DNA of 9,662 bases, taken from positions 1 to 9,662 of the forward strand of contig JAIOQF010000005.1 in assembly GCA_021413535.1 (NCBI GenBank). The letters are read 5' to 3'. How positions within the stretch are numbered: the first letter of the stretch is position 1; every line of letters starts with the position of its first letter. A program made the translations under genes and the position numbers. The notes below the pieces were generated by a model. It searched no databases, had not been told where the DNA came from, and saw nothing but the letters and a program-made list of their open reading frames with translations. The stretch is from Verrucomicrobiota bacterium. GTDB lineage: Bacteria > Verrucomicrobiota > Verrucomicrobiia > Verrucomicrobiales > Verrucomicrobiaceae. Positions 1-5,188 of this stretch are shown here, piece by piece.

Positions 1-651
1 GAGGGAAGCCTTGGCGACGGGTTTGTTGCCGACAGTAGAGGAAGTGCCGATCAAGGGACGTTTGGGAATGGCGGCGACACGCAGGCGGATGAATTCAGCG
101 CGAAAATCCTTGTCGGGCATTTTCTTTTGATAGCTGTATTCCAAGAGATAGGCGATGGGCGGCTTGTTCCAGAGGAAGCCGATGGCTTTCACCGCACTGG
201 CGGCGTCTTTGCCGCGATCAACGGGTTTGACGCCGAGTCGTTCGGTGAGGATGTCTTTGAAGTCTGTGACTAGTTTTTCAAACTCCGCAAGGCTGGACGG
301 GTCGTTTACGCTGTCGCCGCGGTTGTAGAGCGAGATGCTGGTGGCGGCGAGTTTGCCGCTTTTGAAGTCGGAGTTGGCTTCGAGAATCTTCAGTTCGCCA
401 TCGAAGATTTGAAGCCCCTTGCCAAAAAAGCGGGCTCTAGTTTTTTCCTTATCGAGCCATTGCAGGCCGATTGGCTTGAATTTTTCTTCAAGCTGTTCCG
501 GGGTGGTATCCCAGAGAGTGTCGCCTGTGATCAGTTCATCAAGAGGGCGCGCGGTGCTGTCGATGGGCGGATTCTTTTTTTGGATTTGAGCAATGGCGGT
601 GGAGCCAAGCAAAGCGCCGAGTGCAAGCAGAATGAGAATGCGAAATTTCAT
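1..651 (-). CDS. Exported protein of unknown function, 3' end outside the window
   Basis: The frame is open from an ATG at 651-649 to the window edge (217 codons, no stop), so the C-terminus is missing. The N-terminus is a clear signal peptide: MKFR, a Leu/Ile/Ala-rich core, then AIA before Gln22, which fits signal peptidase I cleavage after residue 21. The mature part is soluble, charged and GC-rich. It contains the phrases LDELITGDTLWDTTPEQLEE (about residues 38-57), FFGKGLQIFDGE and SISLYNRGD (about 105-113). From memory, this style resembles the N-terminal region of verrucomicrobial exported proteins that carry a C39-like papain-fold peptidase domain further on. The peptidase part would lie outside the window, so that function is not shown. 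No Shine-Dalgarno sequence is visible before the start. The gene lies 79 bases downstream of the thioredoxin-like gene on the same strand, so the two may be co-transcribed. Confidence 0.85.
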   Translation of the reverse strand, partial: MKFRILILLALGALLGSTAIAQIQKKNPPIDSTARPLDELITGDTLWDTTPEQLEEKFKPIGLQWLDKEKTRARFFGKGLQIFDGELKILEANSDFKSGKLAATSISLYNRGDSVNDPSSLAEFEKLVTDFKDILTERLGVKPVDRGKDAASAVKAIGFLWNKPPIAYLLEYSYQKKMPDKDFRAEFIRLRVAAIPKRPLIGTSSTVGNKPVAKASL

Positions 652-730
652 GGGTGGGATGGGAGGCGAATGAGTGCGGCGTTTTCAGAGCACCTATTGG
701 AAACAAGATGAACGCGACATGGAATAGCGG

Positions 731-1315
731 TCAACCGCGAAACGGCGGCACTTCAATGCCGGGCTTCCATTTGATGCTGCAACCGCTGCTGGGGCGTTGG
801 GGCGAAATGGGCGGCAACTGGGCCAGCATCGCGGTGACGGCGGATCTGAGACTGTCACCGGTGACGGGTTTGCCGTTGTTCGGTCGCGAATCATCGAACT
901 GACCGCAGTAAGTCAGCTTTAAATTTTCATCGAATAAATAAAAATCTGGCGTGCAGGCCGCGAAATAAGAGCGCGCGACGGCCTGCGATTCATCGTGGAG
1001 ATAGGGGAACGACCAGTGGTAGGTCCGTTGCATCTCGCGCATCTTTTCCGGATTGTCGGCGGGGTAGCGGGTGACATCGTTGGAATTGATTCCGACGAAA
1101 CCCACGCCCTTGGCGAGACAGGTATCGGCGAAGTCGGCCAGGGCCGTGGCCAGATGGATGACGAAGGGACAGTGATTGCAGAGAAACGCGACCACCAATC
1201 CCTTCGGACCCCGCACATCATTCAGGGAGAACGGATGACCGGCAGCATCTGGCAAAGTGAAAATCGGGCTCGGTGAACCGAGCGACAAGGTGCGGGTGGA
1301 GGCGACTTCAGCCAT
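731..1315 (-). CDS. Thioredoxin-family / peroxiredoxin-like protein
   Basis: This is a complete 194-residue protein of the AhpC/TSA-thioredoxin superfamily, probably a cytoplasmic thiol-disulfide or peroxide-handling enzyme with unknown partners. The N-terminal strand-turn region (SPSPIFTLPDAAGHPFSLND, residues 14-33) is typical of peroxiredoxin-like folds. The active site is C46-N-H-C49 followed by Pro50-Phe-Val, the CNHCPFV signature of a well-spread subgroup. A second landmark is T122-P123, the expected cis-proline opposite the CXXC. The C-terminal GCSIKWKPG (178-186) is also typical of the subgroup. There is no signal peptide. The ATG at 1315 is preceded by GGAG 4 nt upstream, a short but usable Shine-Dalgarno. 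The gene is divergent from the outer-membrane gene at 1467 and leads toward the exported-protein gene at 651. The family is confident; the substrate is unknown. Confidence 0.92.
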   Translation of the reverse strand: MAEVASTRTLSLGSPSPIFTLPDAAGHPFSLNDVRGPKGLVVAFLCNHCPFVIHLATALADFADTCLAKGVGFVGINSNDVTRYPADNPEKMREMQRTYHWSFPYLHDESQAVARSYFAACTPDFYLFDENLKLTYCGQFDDSRPNNGKPVTGDSLRSAVTAMLAQLPPISPQRPSSGCSIKWKPGIEVPPFRG

Positions 1316-1387
1316 GCCTCTCCGTAGGGGCGGCGGGCGCGCTGGTCAACTCCCTGGCCCGGGTTGTGTGAATCTTCTGGTAACTCA

Positions 1388-1466
1388 TCTTTTTATAAAA
1401 ATATGCTGGCATTTCCTGAATTATTTAATATTATAAGATAGTCTGTAAATATTAACTATATCAGCT
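1388..1466 (+). promoter_or_regulatory. AT-rich promoter region of the barrel protein gene
   Basis: The GC-rich sequence switches sharply to an AT-rich block in front of the start at 1467. It holds several -10-like strings, for example TATAAG at 1432-1437 and TTTAAT just before it. No good -35 at proper spacing and no Shine-Dalgarno (the start is preceded by ATATCAGCT) can be seen. The location between two divergent genes makes a promoter here likely, but the exact boxes are a guess. Confidence 0.35.
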
Positions 1467-2150
1467 ATGAAAACGTTCTGCTGGCTTTTCTCGATGTTCT
1501 GTCTCAGCACTGCTGCGTTGGCGCAGAACTATCAGTATCAATATCCATCGGATCCCTATAGTTCGACGCCCAAACCCCAATCGAACTACCAAGCACCCTC
1601 GTCCTACTCCGGCGGCGGCAACTACAGCAAACTGCTCTCGTATGGCAGTCTGGAGGCGCGCTACAATTACTACGACTTCGATGCCGACAACCTGGACAAC
1701 TCGAGCGGGTTTGCCGTCGGTCTGCGGGCACCTTTGTTCAAGCCGCTTTTTCTGACCTTTGGACTGAACTGGATGGACGGCACCAATCAGAAGCACCAGT
1801 CATTCAATCTCACGACTTTGTTAGGCGGGGTCGGCGCTTATATCCCGCTGGGCCAGCGCTTCCATCTCTTCGGTGAGGTGGGTATGCGTTTTGATATTTC
1901 CGATGGCGAACTGAGCAGCATCAATCCTGACAGTTTTGCCGTTTACATGCGGCCGGGTTTGAGATTCGCTGCGACTGAAAAATGGGAGCTGGCAGCCAGT
2001 GTTCTGTTTTCCACAACCGATAATCTCGATCAGAATGTCGTGGAAATTAACAGCTACTACGCCCTGCTCTCCGTTCTCGATCTCGGTCTCGGTGTGGATT
2101 TTGCTTCTGAAGTCAACACCTACCAGGCGGGAGTACGACTGCGCTGGTAA
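1467..2150 (+). CDS. Small outer-membrane beta-barrel protein
   Basis: This 227-residue protein has a signal peptide (residues 1-19, ending ALA before Gln20). A Tyr/Ser/Pro-rich low-complexity linker follows (about 20-57, with YQYQYP, STPKPQ and SSYSGGG). The rest alternates polar and hydrophobic residues as in transmembrane beta strands, for example GSLEARYNYYDFD, FAVGLRAPLFKPLFLTFGLN, FHLFGEVGMRFDI and VYMRPGLRFA. The C-terminus ends in QAGVRLRW, and an aromatic last residue is the usual signal for barrel insertion by the BAM complex. The size suits an 8-stranded barrel of the OmpA/OprF or OmpW-like kind, but I cannot place it in a named family. The PrmA-like gene begins 3 bases after its stop, so the two are probably on one transcript. 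No Shine-Dalgarno is visible. Confidence 0.88.
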   Translation: MKTFCWLFSMFCLSTAALAQNYQYQYPSDPYSSTPKPQSNYQAPSSYSGGGNYSKLLSYGSLEARYNYYDFDADNLDNSSGFAVGLRAPLFKPLFLTFGLNWMDGTNQKHQSFNLTTLLGGVGAYIPLGQRFHLFGEVGMRFDISDGELSSINPDSFAVYMRPGLRFAATEKWELAASVLFSTTDNLDQNVVEINSYYALLSVLDLGLGVDFASEVNTYQAGVRLRW

Positions 2151-2153
2151 AGT

Positions 2154-3005
2154 ATGTTTGTCTGGTCACGACTTTCCTCGGCGCAATGGAGTGATTCTTG
2201 GGCGGAGCGATTTTCCGGGCACAACGGCGCGGTGATTACGGTCATTCCTGGCCGGAAGACGGTGCGGGTTGAGCTCTATTGCGTGGAGAAGCGGGAAGCG
2301 CTCACGGTTCAGCGACAATTCGGCGGCACGGTGCGACCGGTTCGTTCGCGTAACTGGGCTGCGCTCCGCTTGGAATTGCCGCCGCCCGTCGTGGTGCGCA
2401 ATGCCTTGCTCGTCAGTGCGGCATCGGACAAAGCCAAGCTCGCTGCGCTGGCGAAAGCCAATCCCCGGCGCACCATCATCAGCATCCCGCCGGACATGGC
2501 CTTCGGCACCGGCCATCATGCGACCACTGCCAGCGTGCTACGGTTGTTGGTGGATTTCTCGAAGTCACGAAAAGGCCAGGCGTGGACGCTGTGTGATCTT
2601 GGAACCGGAAGCGGCGTGCTGGCGATCGCGGCGGCGAAACTCGGCGCGAGAGACATCTATGGCTGTGACTTTGATCCCCATGCCGTGCGGGTGGCTTTGC
2701 ATAATGTGAAGCGTAATCGCGCTGGTGGAGTTCGCATTGAGGAGGCTGATGTGTTGCGCTGGAAATCCAGCCAGCGTTACGACTGCGTTGCGGCGAACTT
2801 GTTCAGCGATGTCTTGATCGCTGCCTTTCCCAAGATCGTTCGCATCATGAAGCCCGGTGGAACGGTGTTGGTATCTGGCATTTTGAAGTCACAGTCTGCA
2901 GAGTGTCTTCGCGCAGGAGAAAAGGCCGGCCTCAAGTTCGACACCATCATCACCAAAGGCAAGTGGGTGACGGCCCGGGGCAGACGGGAAGATTTCATGC
3001 CATAA
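2154..3005 (+). CDS. prmA: PrmA-like protein methyltransferase (ribosomal protein L11 methyltransferase)
   Basis: This 283-residue cytoplasmic protein is predicted to transfer methyl groups from S-adenosylmethionine, classically to ribosomal protein L11. The N-terminal third (1-100) is the substrate-binding part and is poorly conserved. It is followed by the PrmA hallmark IPPDMAFGTGHHATT (111-125, FGTG at 117-120). Then come SAM motif I DLGTGSG (148-154) with LAIAAAKLGA, the acidic end of strand beta 2 CDFDP (171-175), the catalytic-loop-like AANLFSD (213-219, corresponding to the usual ANI), and MKPGGTVLVSGIL (232-244). The length matches the family's usual 280-300. The start at 2154 leaves only 3 bases after the upstream stop, with no Shine-Dalgarno, so translation may depend on ribosomes finishing the barrel gene. 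The L11 substrate is inferred from the family. A related methyltransferase acting on another protein is possible. Confidence 0.88.
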   Translation: MFVWSRLSSAQWSDSWAERFSGHNGAVITVIPGRKTVRVELYCVEKREALTVQRQFGGTVRPVRSRNWAALRLELPPPVVVRNALLVSAASDKAKLAALAKANPRRTIISIPPDMAFGTGHHATTASVLRLLVDFSKSRKGQAWTLCDLGTGSGVLAIAAAKLGARDIYGCDFDPHAVRVALHNVKRNRAGGVRIEEADVLRWKSSQRYDCVAANLFSDVLIAAFPKIVRIMKPGGTVLVSGILKSQSAECLRAGEKAGLKFDTIITKGKWVTARGRREDFMP

Positions 3006-3061
3006 TTCAAGCTGCTTTGCAAACAGCTACGTGCTCGAATGGAGCCGGAAGGGCAGAGGAA

Positions 3062-3602
3062 TCAAAGCCTCGCTCTGCATGAGAAACCGCGGGCAAAATA
3101 CCTGAGATCCACGTCTTTGATACACAGCGCAAGGCCTCCGCCACGCGCAGGCCGCAGCCGTAGAGAAGTTTGCAAACCATGCCCGCCTCATCTTTGACGC
3201 CCTTGAGCAACTCGCTGACCTCTTCAGTGGTCAGCACCACCGGCAGGCGTTTGTGATGCCTGGCCCGCTTGGCATCAATGCCCTCCAGCTCCACTTTGAG
3301 CACCTCCCTATACAGGAAGAGCAGCGCATTGAGCGCTTGGTTCTGGGACGTGGCCGCCAAGTTCAAATTCACCGTCAATCGACGCGAAGGACTGGAGCGG
3401 AGATAGACAGCCATCAAGCTGACCGTAGGGTGTCATGGCCGTGAGGCGACCATGACATCAAATGCGTGAGGAACGCCTCCACCTCCGGCGCACCCATCTC
3501 TGCCGGGTGACGTTTCTCATGCCAGAGCACAAAACGCTTATACCAGCCCACATAGGTCTCCTCCGTGCGGTAGGAACCGAGCGCCGGAGGTAGGCGCGAG
3601 AT
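3062..3602 (-). pseudogene. intI: Broken integron integrase (tyrosine recombinase)
   Basis: Pieces of an IntI-type tyrosine recombinase lie in order on the minus strand but in different frames. Piece A (3572 to 3459) reads YRTEETYVGWYKRFVLW, HEKRHPAEMGAPEVEAFLTHL, the N-terminal DNA-binding domain. Piece B (3375 to about 3126) reads TVNLNLAATSQNQALNAL, LFLYREVL, RLPVVLTTEEVSELL and LLYGCGLRVAEALR, which includes the first catalytic Arg (GLR). Piece C, one base out of frame (about 3123 to 3062), reads IKDVDL and then loses resemblance and stops. An 83-bp insertion separates A from B, and A hits a stop 14 codons into it. A one-base deletion near 3124 separates B from C. The Lys, HxxR and Tyr of the catalytic domain are missing, so the protein is dead. 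The extent of the true N-terminus beyond about 3575 is uncertain. The direction is opposite to the cassette at 3815, as in normal integrons. Confidence 0.85.
3375..3457. repeat. 83-bp insertion with a palindrome inside the integrase relic
   Basis: The integrase reading jumps from EAFLTHL to TVNLNLAATSQ across 83 extra bases. These are bounded by TCAA at 3375-3378 and again at 3458-3461, which looks like a 4-bp target duplication. One end of the insert carries a perfect inverted repeat, TGTCATGG (3431-3438) and CCATGACA (3450-3457), around an 11-base loop. No transposase is encoded, so it resembles a miniature element or REP-type repeat moved by an enzyme elsewhere. The comparison relies on my recalled IntI alignment, so the edges may be off by a few bases. 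Confidence 0.55.
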
Positions 3603-3674
3603 AGACTGAGCGAACCGAAGCCCGAAGTGTGAGACACGCCGGAGGAGGCGTGCGAATCAAAACTGCTTGAGTCT

Positions 3675-3710
3675 TGTTGCCCATTACGCGAATAAGAGTA
3701 ATGGGCAACA
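3675..3710. repeat. 13-bp perfect inverted repeat in the attI-like zone
   Basis: TGTTGCCCATTAC (3675-3687) and GTAATGGGCAACA (3698-3710) are exact reverse complements around a 10-base spacer. A near copy of the left arm, GTCGCCCATAACGC, recurs at 3749-3762 (12 of 14 bases match GTTGCCCATTACGC at 3676-3689). There is no T-run on either side, so a terminator is unlikely. Its place between the integrase relic and the cassette suggests a recombinase or regulator binding site. Confidence 0.6.
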
Positions 3711-3738
3711 CTTCTTCCCCGCCAAACCCGTTGATATG

Positions 3739-3787
3739 AAACAAAACTGTCGCCCATAACGCTCGTGACAAACAAAACAAAACTGTC
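3739..3787 (+). repeat. Direct repeat AAACAAAACTGTC, two copies
   Basis: Two identical 13-base copies start 36 bases apart (3739-3751 and 3775-3787). The second ends 12 bases before the GTTAGGC core at 3800. Such paired direct repeats next to a core site recall the accessory integrase-binding repeats of known attI sites. The A-rich composition makes a chance match more likely than the length alone suggests. Confidence 0.55.
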
Positions 3788-3800
3788 TACGATCAAGTAG

Positions 3801-4155
3801 TTAGGCGTCGCTACGTGGCAGCAGGAACCGCCAATGCTTGGTGGGGAACGACCCAGATGTTGCCCATCGCGGCTGGTCAGGCGGGCGCAAAGGGTGGGGT
3901 TACATGGCACGAGCTGGTCGTGAAGCTCACCCACATTACTGCCGGGCTCGGCTTGGTGGCCGCATGGGGGTTCCTCGTCGCAGGATTTCTGAAGATGCCA
4001 GCCGCCGCAGGAACTCCCAATGCGTAAGCTAGCATGAACCCGACCGCGACGCCTAAGTGCTGCAGCGAACGGCTCCGGCTGTCACGCTGGCTGCTCCGCC
4101 ACCTGCGCCCGCGCAGCCATCGCGCCAGCCTCCGCCGTCGCTGAGCTTGGGGTCG
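3801..4155 (+). mobile_element. Single integron gene cassette
   Basis: The segment runs from just after the first G of the attI-like GTTAGGC (3800-3806) to the equivalent G of the distal core GTTAGG (4155-4160). That is 355 bp with one short plus-strand ORF near its start and an attC-like fold at its end, as expected for a cassette. The cassette start TTAGGCGTCGC (3801-3811) is an exact reverse complement of GCGACGCCTAA (4046-4056) around the distal inverse core. In the circular excised form these arms would pair, forming an extended R stem. No second cassette follows: 26 bases beyond the core lies the stop of the next chromosomal gene. Confidence 0.68.
3815..4027 (+). CDS. Small cassette-encoded membrane protein, unknown function
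   Basis: This 70-residue ORF starts at GTG 3815, 9 bases inside the cassette, as is usual for cassette genes. No Shine-Dalgarno is visible, and the frame is open further upstream through the core site, so the start is uncertain. The N-terminal half is small-residue rich (AAGTANAWWGTTQML, AAGQAGAKGG). Residues about 36-60 (VKLTHITAGLGLVAAWGFLVAGFLK) form one good membrane helix flanked by Lys. The C-terminus is a short Pro/Ala tail. I do not recognise the family, and small unknown proteins are common in cassettes. The GC-rich composition matches its surroundings. With the integrase broken, the gene is probably fixed in place, and it would depend on a promoter in the attI-like zone. Confidence 0.5.
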   Translation: MAAGTANAWWGTTQMLPIAAGQAGAKGGVTWHELVVKLTHITAGLGLVAAWGFLVAGFLKMPAAAGTPNA

Positions 4156-4161
4156 TTAGGA
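4046..4161 (+). other. attC-like recombination site
   Basis: This is a long imperfect palindrome with the parts of an integron attC. The outer pair is CCTAA in the inverse core GCCTAAG (4051-4057) with TTAGG in the core GTTAGGA (4155-4161); each differs from consensus at its last base. The inner pair is CAGCGAACGGC (4063-4073) with GCCGTCGCTG (4134-4143): ten base pairs with one bulged A, matching the extrahelical base that known attC sites have in the L arm. Further in, GGCTG (4077-4081, 4089-4093) pairs with CAGCC (4114-4118, 4126-4130) around a variable loop. The site is about 110 bases, within the known range. The spacers between R and L arms are unequal (6 and 11 bases), which is a weak point. 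Confidence 0.68.
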
Positions 4162-4186
4162 AAAAATGCGGAAACCAAACCGCCGT

Positions 4187-5029
4187 TCACTCTTCCATCA
4201 GCTTCAACATCAACCGGCGCACGATCTGGCGGCGCGGGAGATTTTGCGAGCGCTCGAAGGATTCATCGAGATTGCGGAGGACGCGCGCGATGATGGTCTC
4301 CACGCTGGCGGGCTGGCGGATGATTTCTTCCATCGATGGATTCGCCGCAGGATGGTGCTTGGCCACGTCTTCGGCCAGCATGAAGCGGCCGCGATTGAAA
4401 CAATCGACCAGCCAGAGTTCTTCACCCTCCTCGATGCGTGCGAGGAAATGTCCCGGGAAATTACAACCCTGGATGCGCAGTCCGAGGCGCTGGCCAGTCA
4501 GCATGTAGATGGCGCAGAGCGAGATCGGATTGCCCACGCCGCTGGCGATGACCCAGAGCAAGTTGCTGTTGTTCGCGGCGTAGTATTCCCGGCTGTTGCC
4601 GCGCAGGCGAGTGTCCGGCCCGCGGCCGCCGAAAAGAAACTCCGCGAGCCGGCGCGGATCGCCGACGCAGCCGTCCTTCGCCGCCTCCGCCGCGATGAAG
4701 TCGAGTTTTTGTGTCAGCATCTCGCCCCGGGCCTGCCAGCCGCTGAGAAATGCCGAGACTTGGGAGAGCGCTTCCTCCAGTTGCGCTTCCGGCGAAGACA
4801 ACCAGCGCCAGGCCAGCCACGTTTCTTCAAGCTGCTCCCGGCATACCGGCGCTAGAATTTCGCTCAGCAATCTTTCTTGTTCTGGTTCCAGCGGGTGTTG
4901 CAGCGCACTCAGGCGACCGGGGAGTTCGCTGCGCATCGCGGCCAGTTCGCGCCGAACCGCTTCCCGCACCACGGGAGATTCATCGTCCAGCAGTTTCAGC
5001 AGATGGTCGAGTTCGATCGCGCGCGTCAT
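4187..5029 (-). CDS. Transglutaminase-like (SirB1/Transglut_core2-type) protein with an N-terminal helical repeat
   Basis: This is a 280-residue soluble protein. The N-terminus (residues 5-33, LDHLLKLLDDESPVVREAVRRELA) looks like one HEAT-like helical repeat and is followed by a further helical stretch. The C-terminal half resembles the SirB1 family: REYYAANNSNLLWVIASGVG (147-166), NPISLCAIYMLTGQRLGL (167-184), then FPGHFLAR (191-198) and LWLVDCFNRGR (205-215), matching the family's usual PISL, PGHF and the Asp before a Gly-containing turn. SirB1-like proteins have a transglutaminase fold of unclear activity, so I do not claim an enzyme reaction. The start at 5029 is the only ATG near the frame's beginning. 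A good Shine-Dalgarno (AGGAG) instead serves a 4-codon mini-ORF that overlaps it as ATGA. The 3' end faces the integron relic. Confidence 0.85.
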   Translation of the reverse strand: MTRAIELDHLLKLLDDESPVVREAVRRELAAMRSELPGRLSALQHPLEPEQERLLSEILAPVCREQLEETWLAWRWLSSPEAQLEEALSQVSAFLSGWQARGEMLTQKLDFIAAEAAKDGCVGDPRRLAEFLFGGRGPDTRLRGNSREYYAANNSNLLWVIASGVGNPISLCAIYMLTGQRLGLRIQGCNFPGHFLARIEEGEELWLVDCFNRGRFMLAEDVAKHHPAANPSMEEIIRQPASVETIIARVLRNLDESFERSQNLPRRQIVRRLMLKLMEE

Positions 5030-5040
5030 GCTCCATTCAT
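5026..5040 (-). other. Four-codon mini-ORF MNGA* overlapping the next start
   Basis: ATG AAT GGA GCA TGA is placed 7 nt after AGGAG, ideal for initiation. Its TGA overlaps the ATG of the transglutaminase-like gene as ATGA. The main ATG lies 18 nt from the Shine-Dalgarno, too far for direct use. Ribosomes would be expected to start on the mini-ORF and reinitiate one base back. The same layout occurs before the gene at 8680. Confidence 0.5.
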
Positions 5041-5068
5041 ACCAAATCTCCTAACATTATTCAACGGT

Positions 5069-5099
5069 CAAAATGGGTTCTGCCAAAATGGGTTTCTGC
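5069..5099. repeat. Tandem 15/16-bp repeat upstream of the transglutaminase-like gene
   Basis: CAAAATGGGTTCTGC (5069-5083) is followed directly by CAAAATGGGTTTCTGC (5084-5099), the same word with one extra T. It sits about 30 bases upstream of the mini-ORF of the minus-strand gene, where an operator or part of the promoter could lie. On the minus strand one copy contains TTGGCA, a possible -35 element. Slippage duplication is the simplest origin. Confidence 0.6.
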
Positions 5100-5133
5100 G
5101 GTGAAACATTGCACCATGCGGCCACTGCTATAG

Positions 5134-5155
5134 TGGTCGAGGGTAACATCGACCA
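5134..5155 (-). terminator. Possible stem-loop after the antiporter gene
   Basis: TGGTCGA (5134-5140) and TCGACCA (5149-5155) form a perfect 7-bp stem with an 8-base loop, 33 bases past the antiporter stop. An overlapping weaker stem GCCACT/AGTGGT lies beside it. No T-run follows on the minus strand, so an intrinsic terminator is not proven. It may be an operator for the next gene downstream. Confidence 0.3.
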
Positions 5156-5188
5156 TCATCAGATTTGACAGGACTTGTGATAAAACAA

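Larger units (their letters stand above)
3635..3806. other. attI-like region ending in a GTTAGGC core site
   Basis: This is the space between the integrase relic and the first cassette, where integrons keep the attI recombination site and the cassette promoter. It ends in GTTAGGC (3800-3806), a perfect match to the GTTRRRY core where cassettes are joined after the first G. Upstream lie a 6-bp inverted repeat CACGCC/GGCGTG (3635-3640, 3647-3652), the 13-bp inverted repeat at 3675-3710, and a 13-base direct repeat AAACAAAACTGTC (3739-3751 and 3775-3787). Known attI sites also carry repeated integrase-binding motifs beside the core. The assignment is positional: attI sequences differ between integrase classes and I could not compare them. 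Confidence 0.55.

Noticed and set aside
3007..3417. 136-codon ORF taken as an intact integrase
   Set aside because: Its first 15 or so residues come from the 83-bp insertion and its last 30 or so from out-of-frame sequence after a one-base deletion. Only the middle is integrase.
3675..3710. Inverted repeat as an intrinsic terminator
   Set aside because: There is no T-run on either strand and no gene ends next to it.
3458..3934. 158-codon minus-strand ORF spanning the integron relic
   Set aside because: It runs through the attI-like repeats and into the cassette antisense. The integrase-like text lies in another frame, so this is a chance frame.
4166..4855. 229-codon plus-strand ORF
   Set aside because: It is antisense to the transglutaminase-like gene, which has recognisable motifs. 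The plus frame is a GC-rich shadow.
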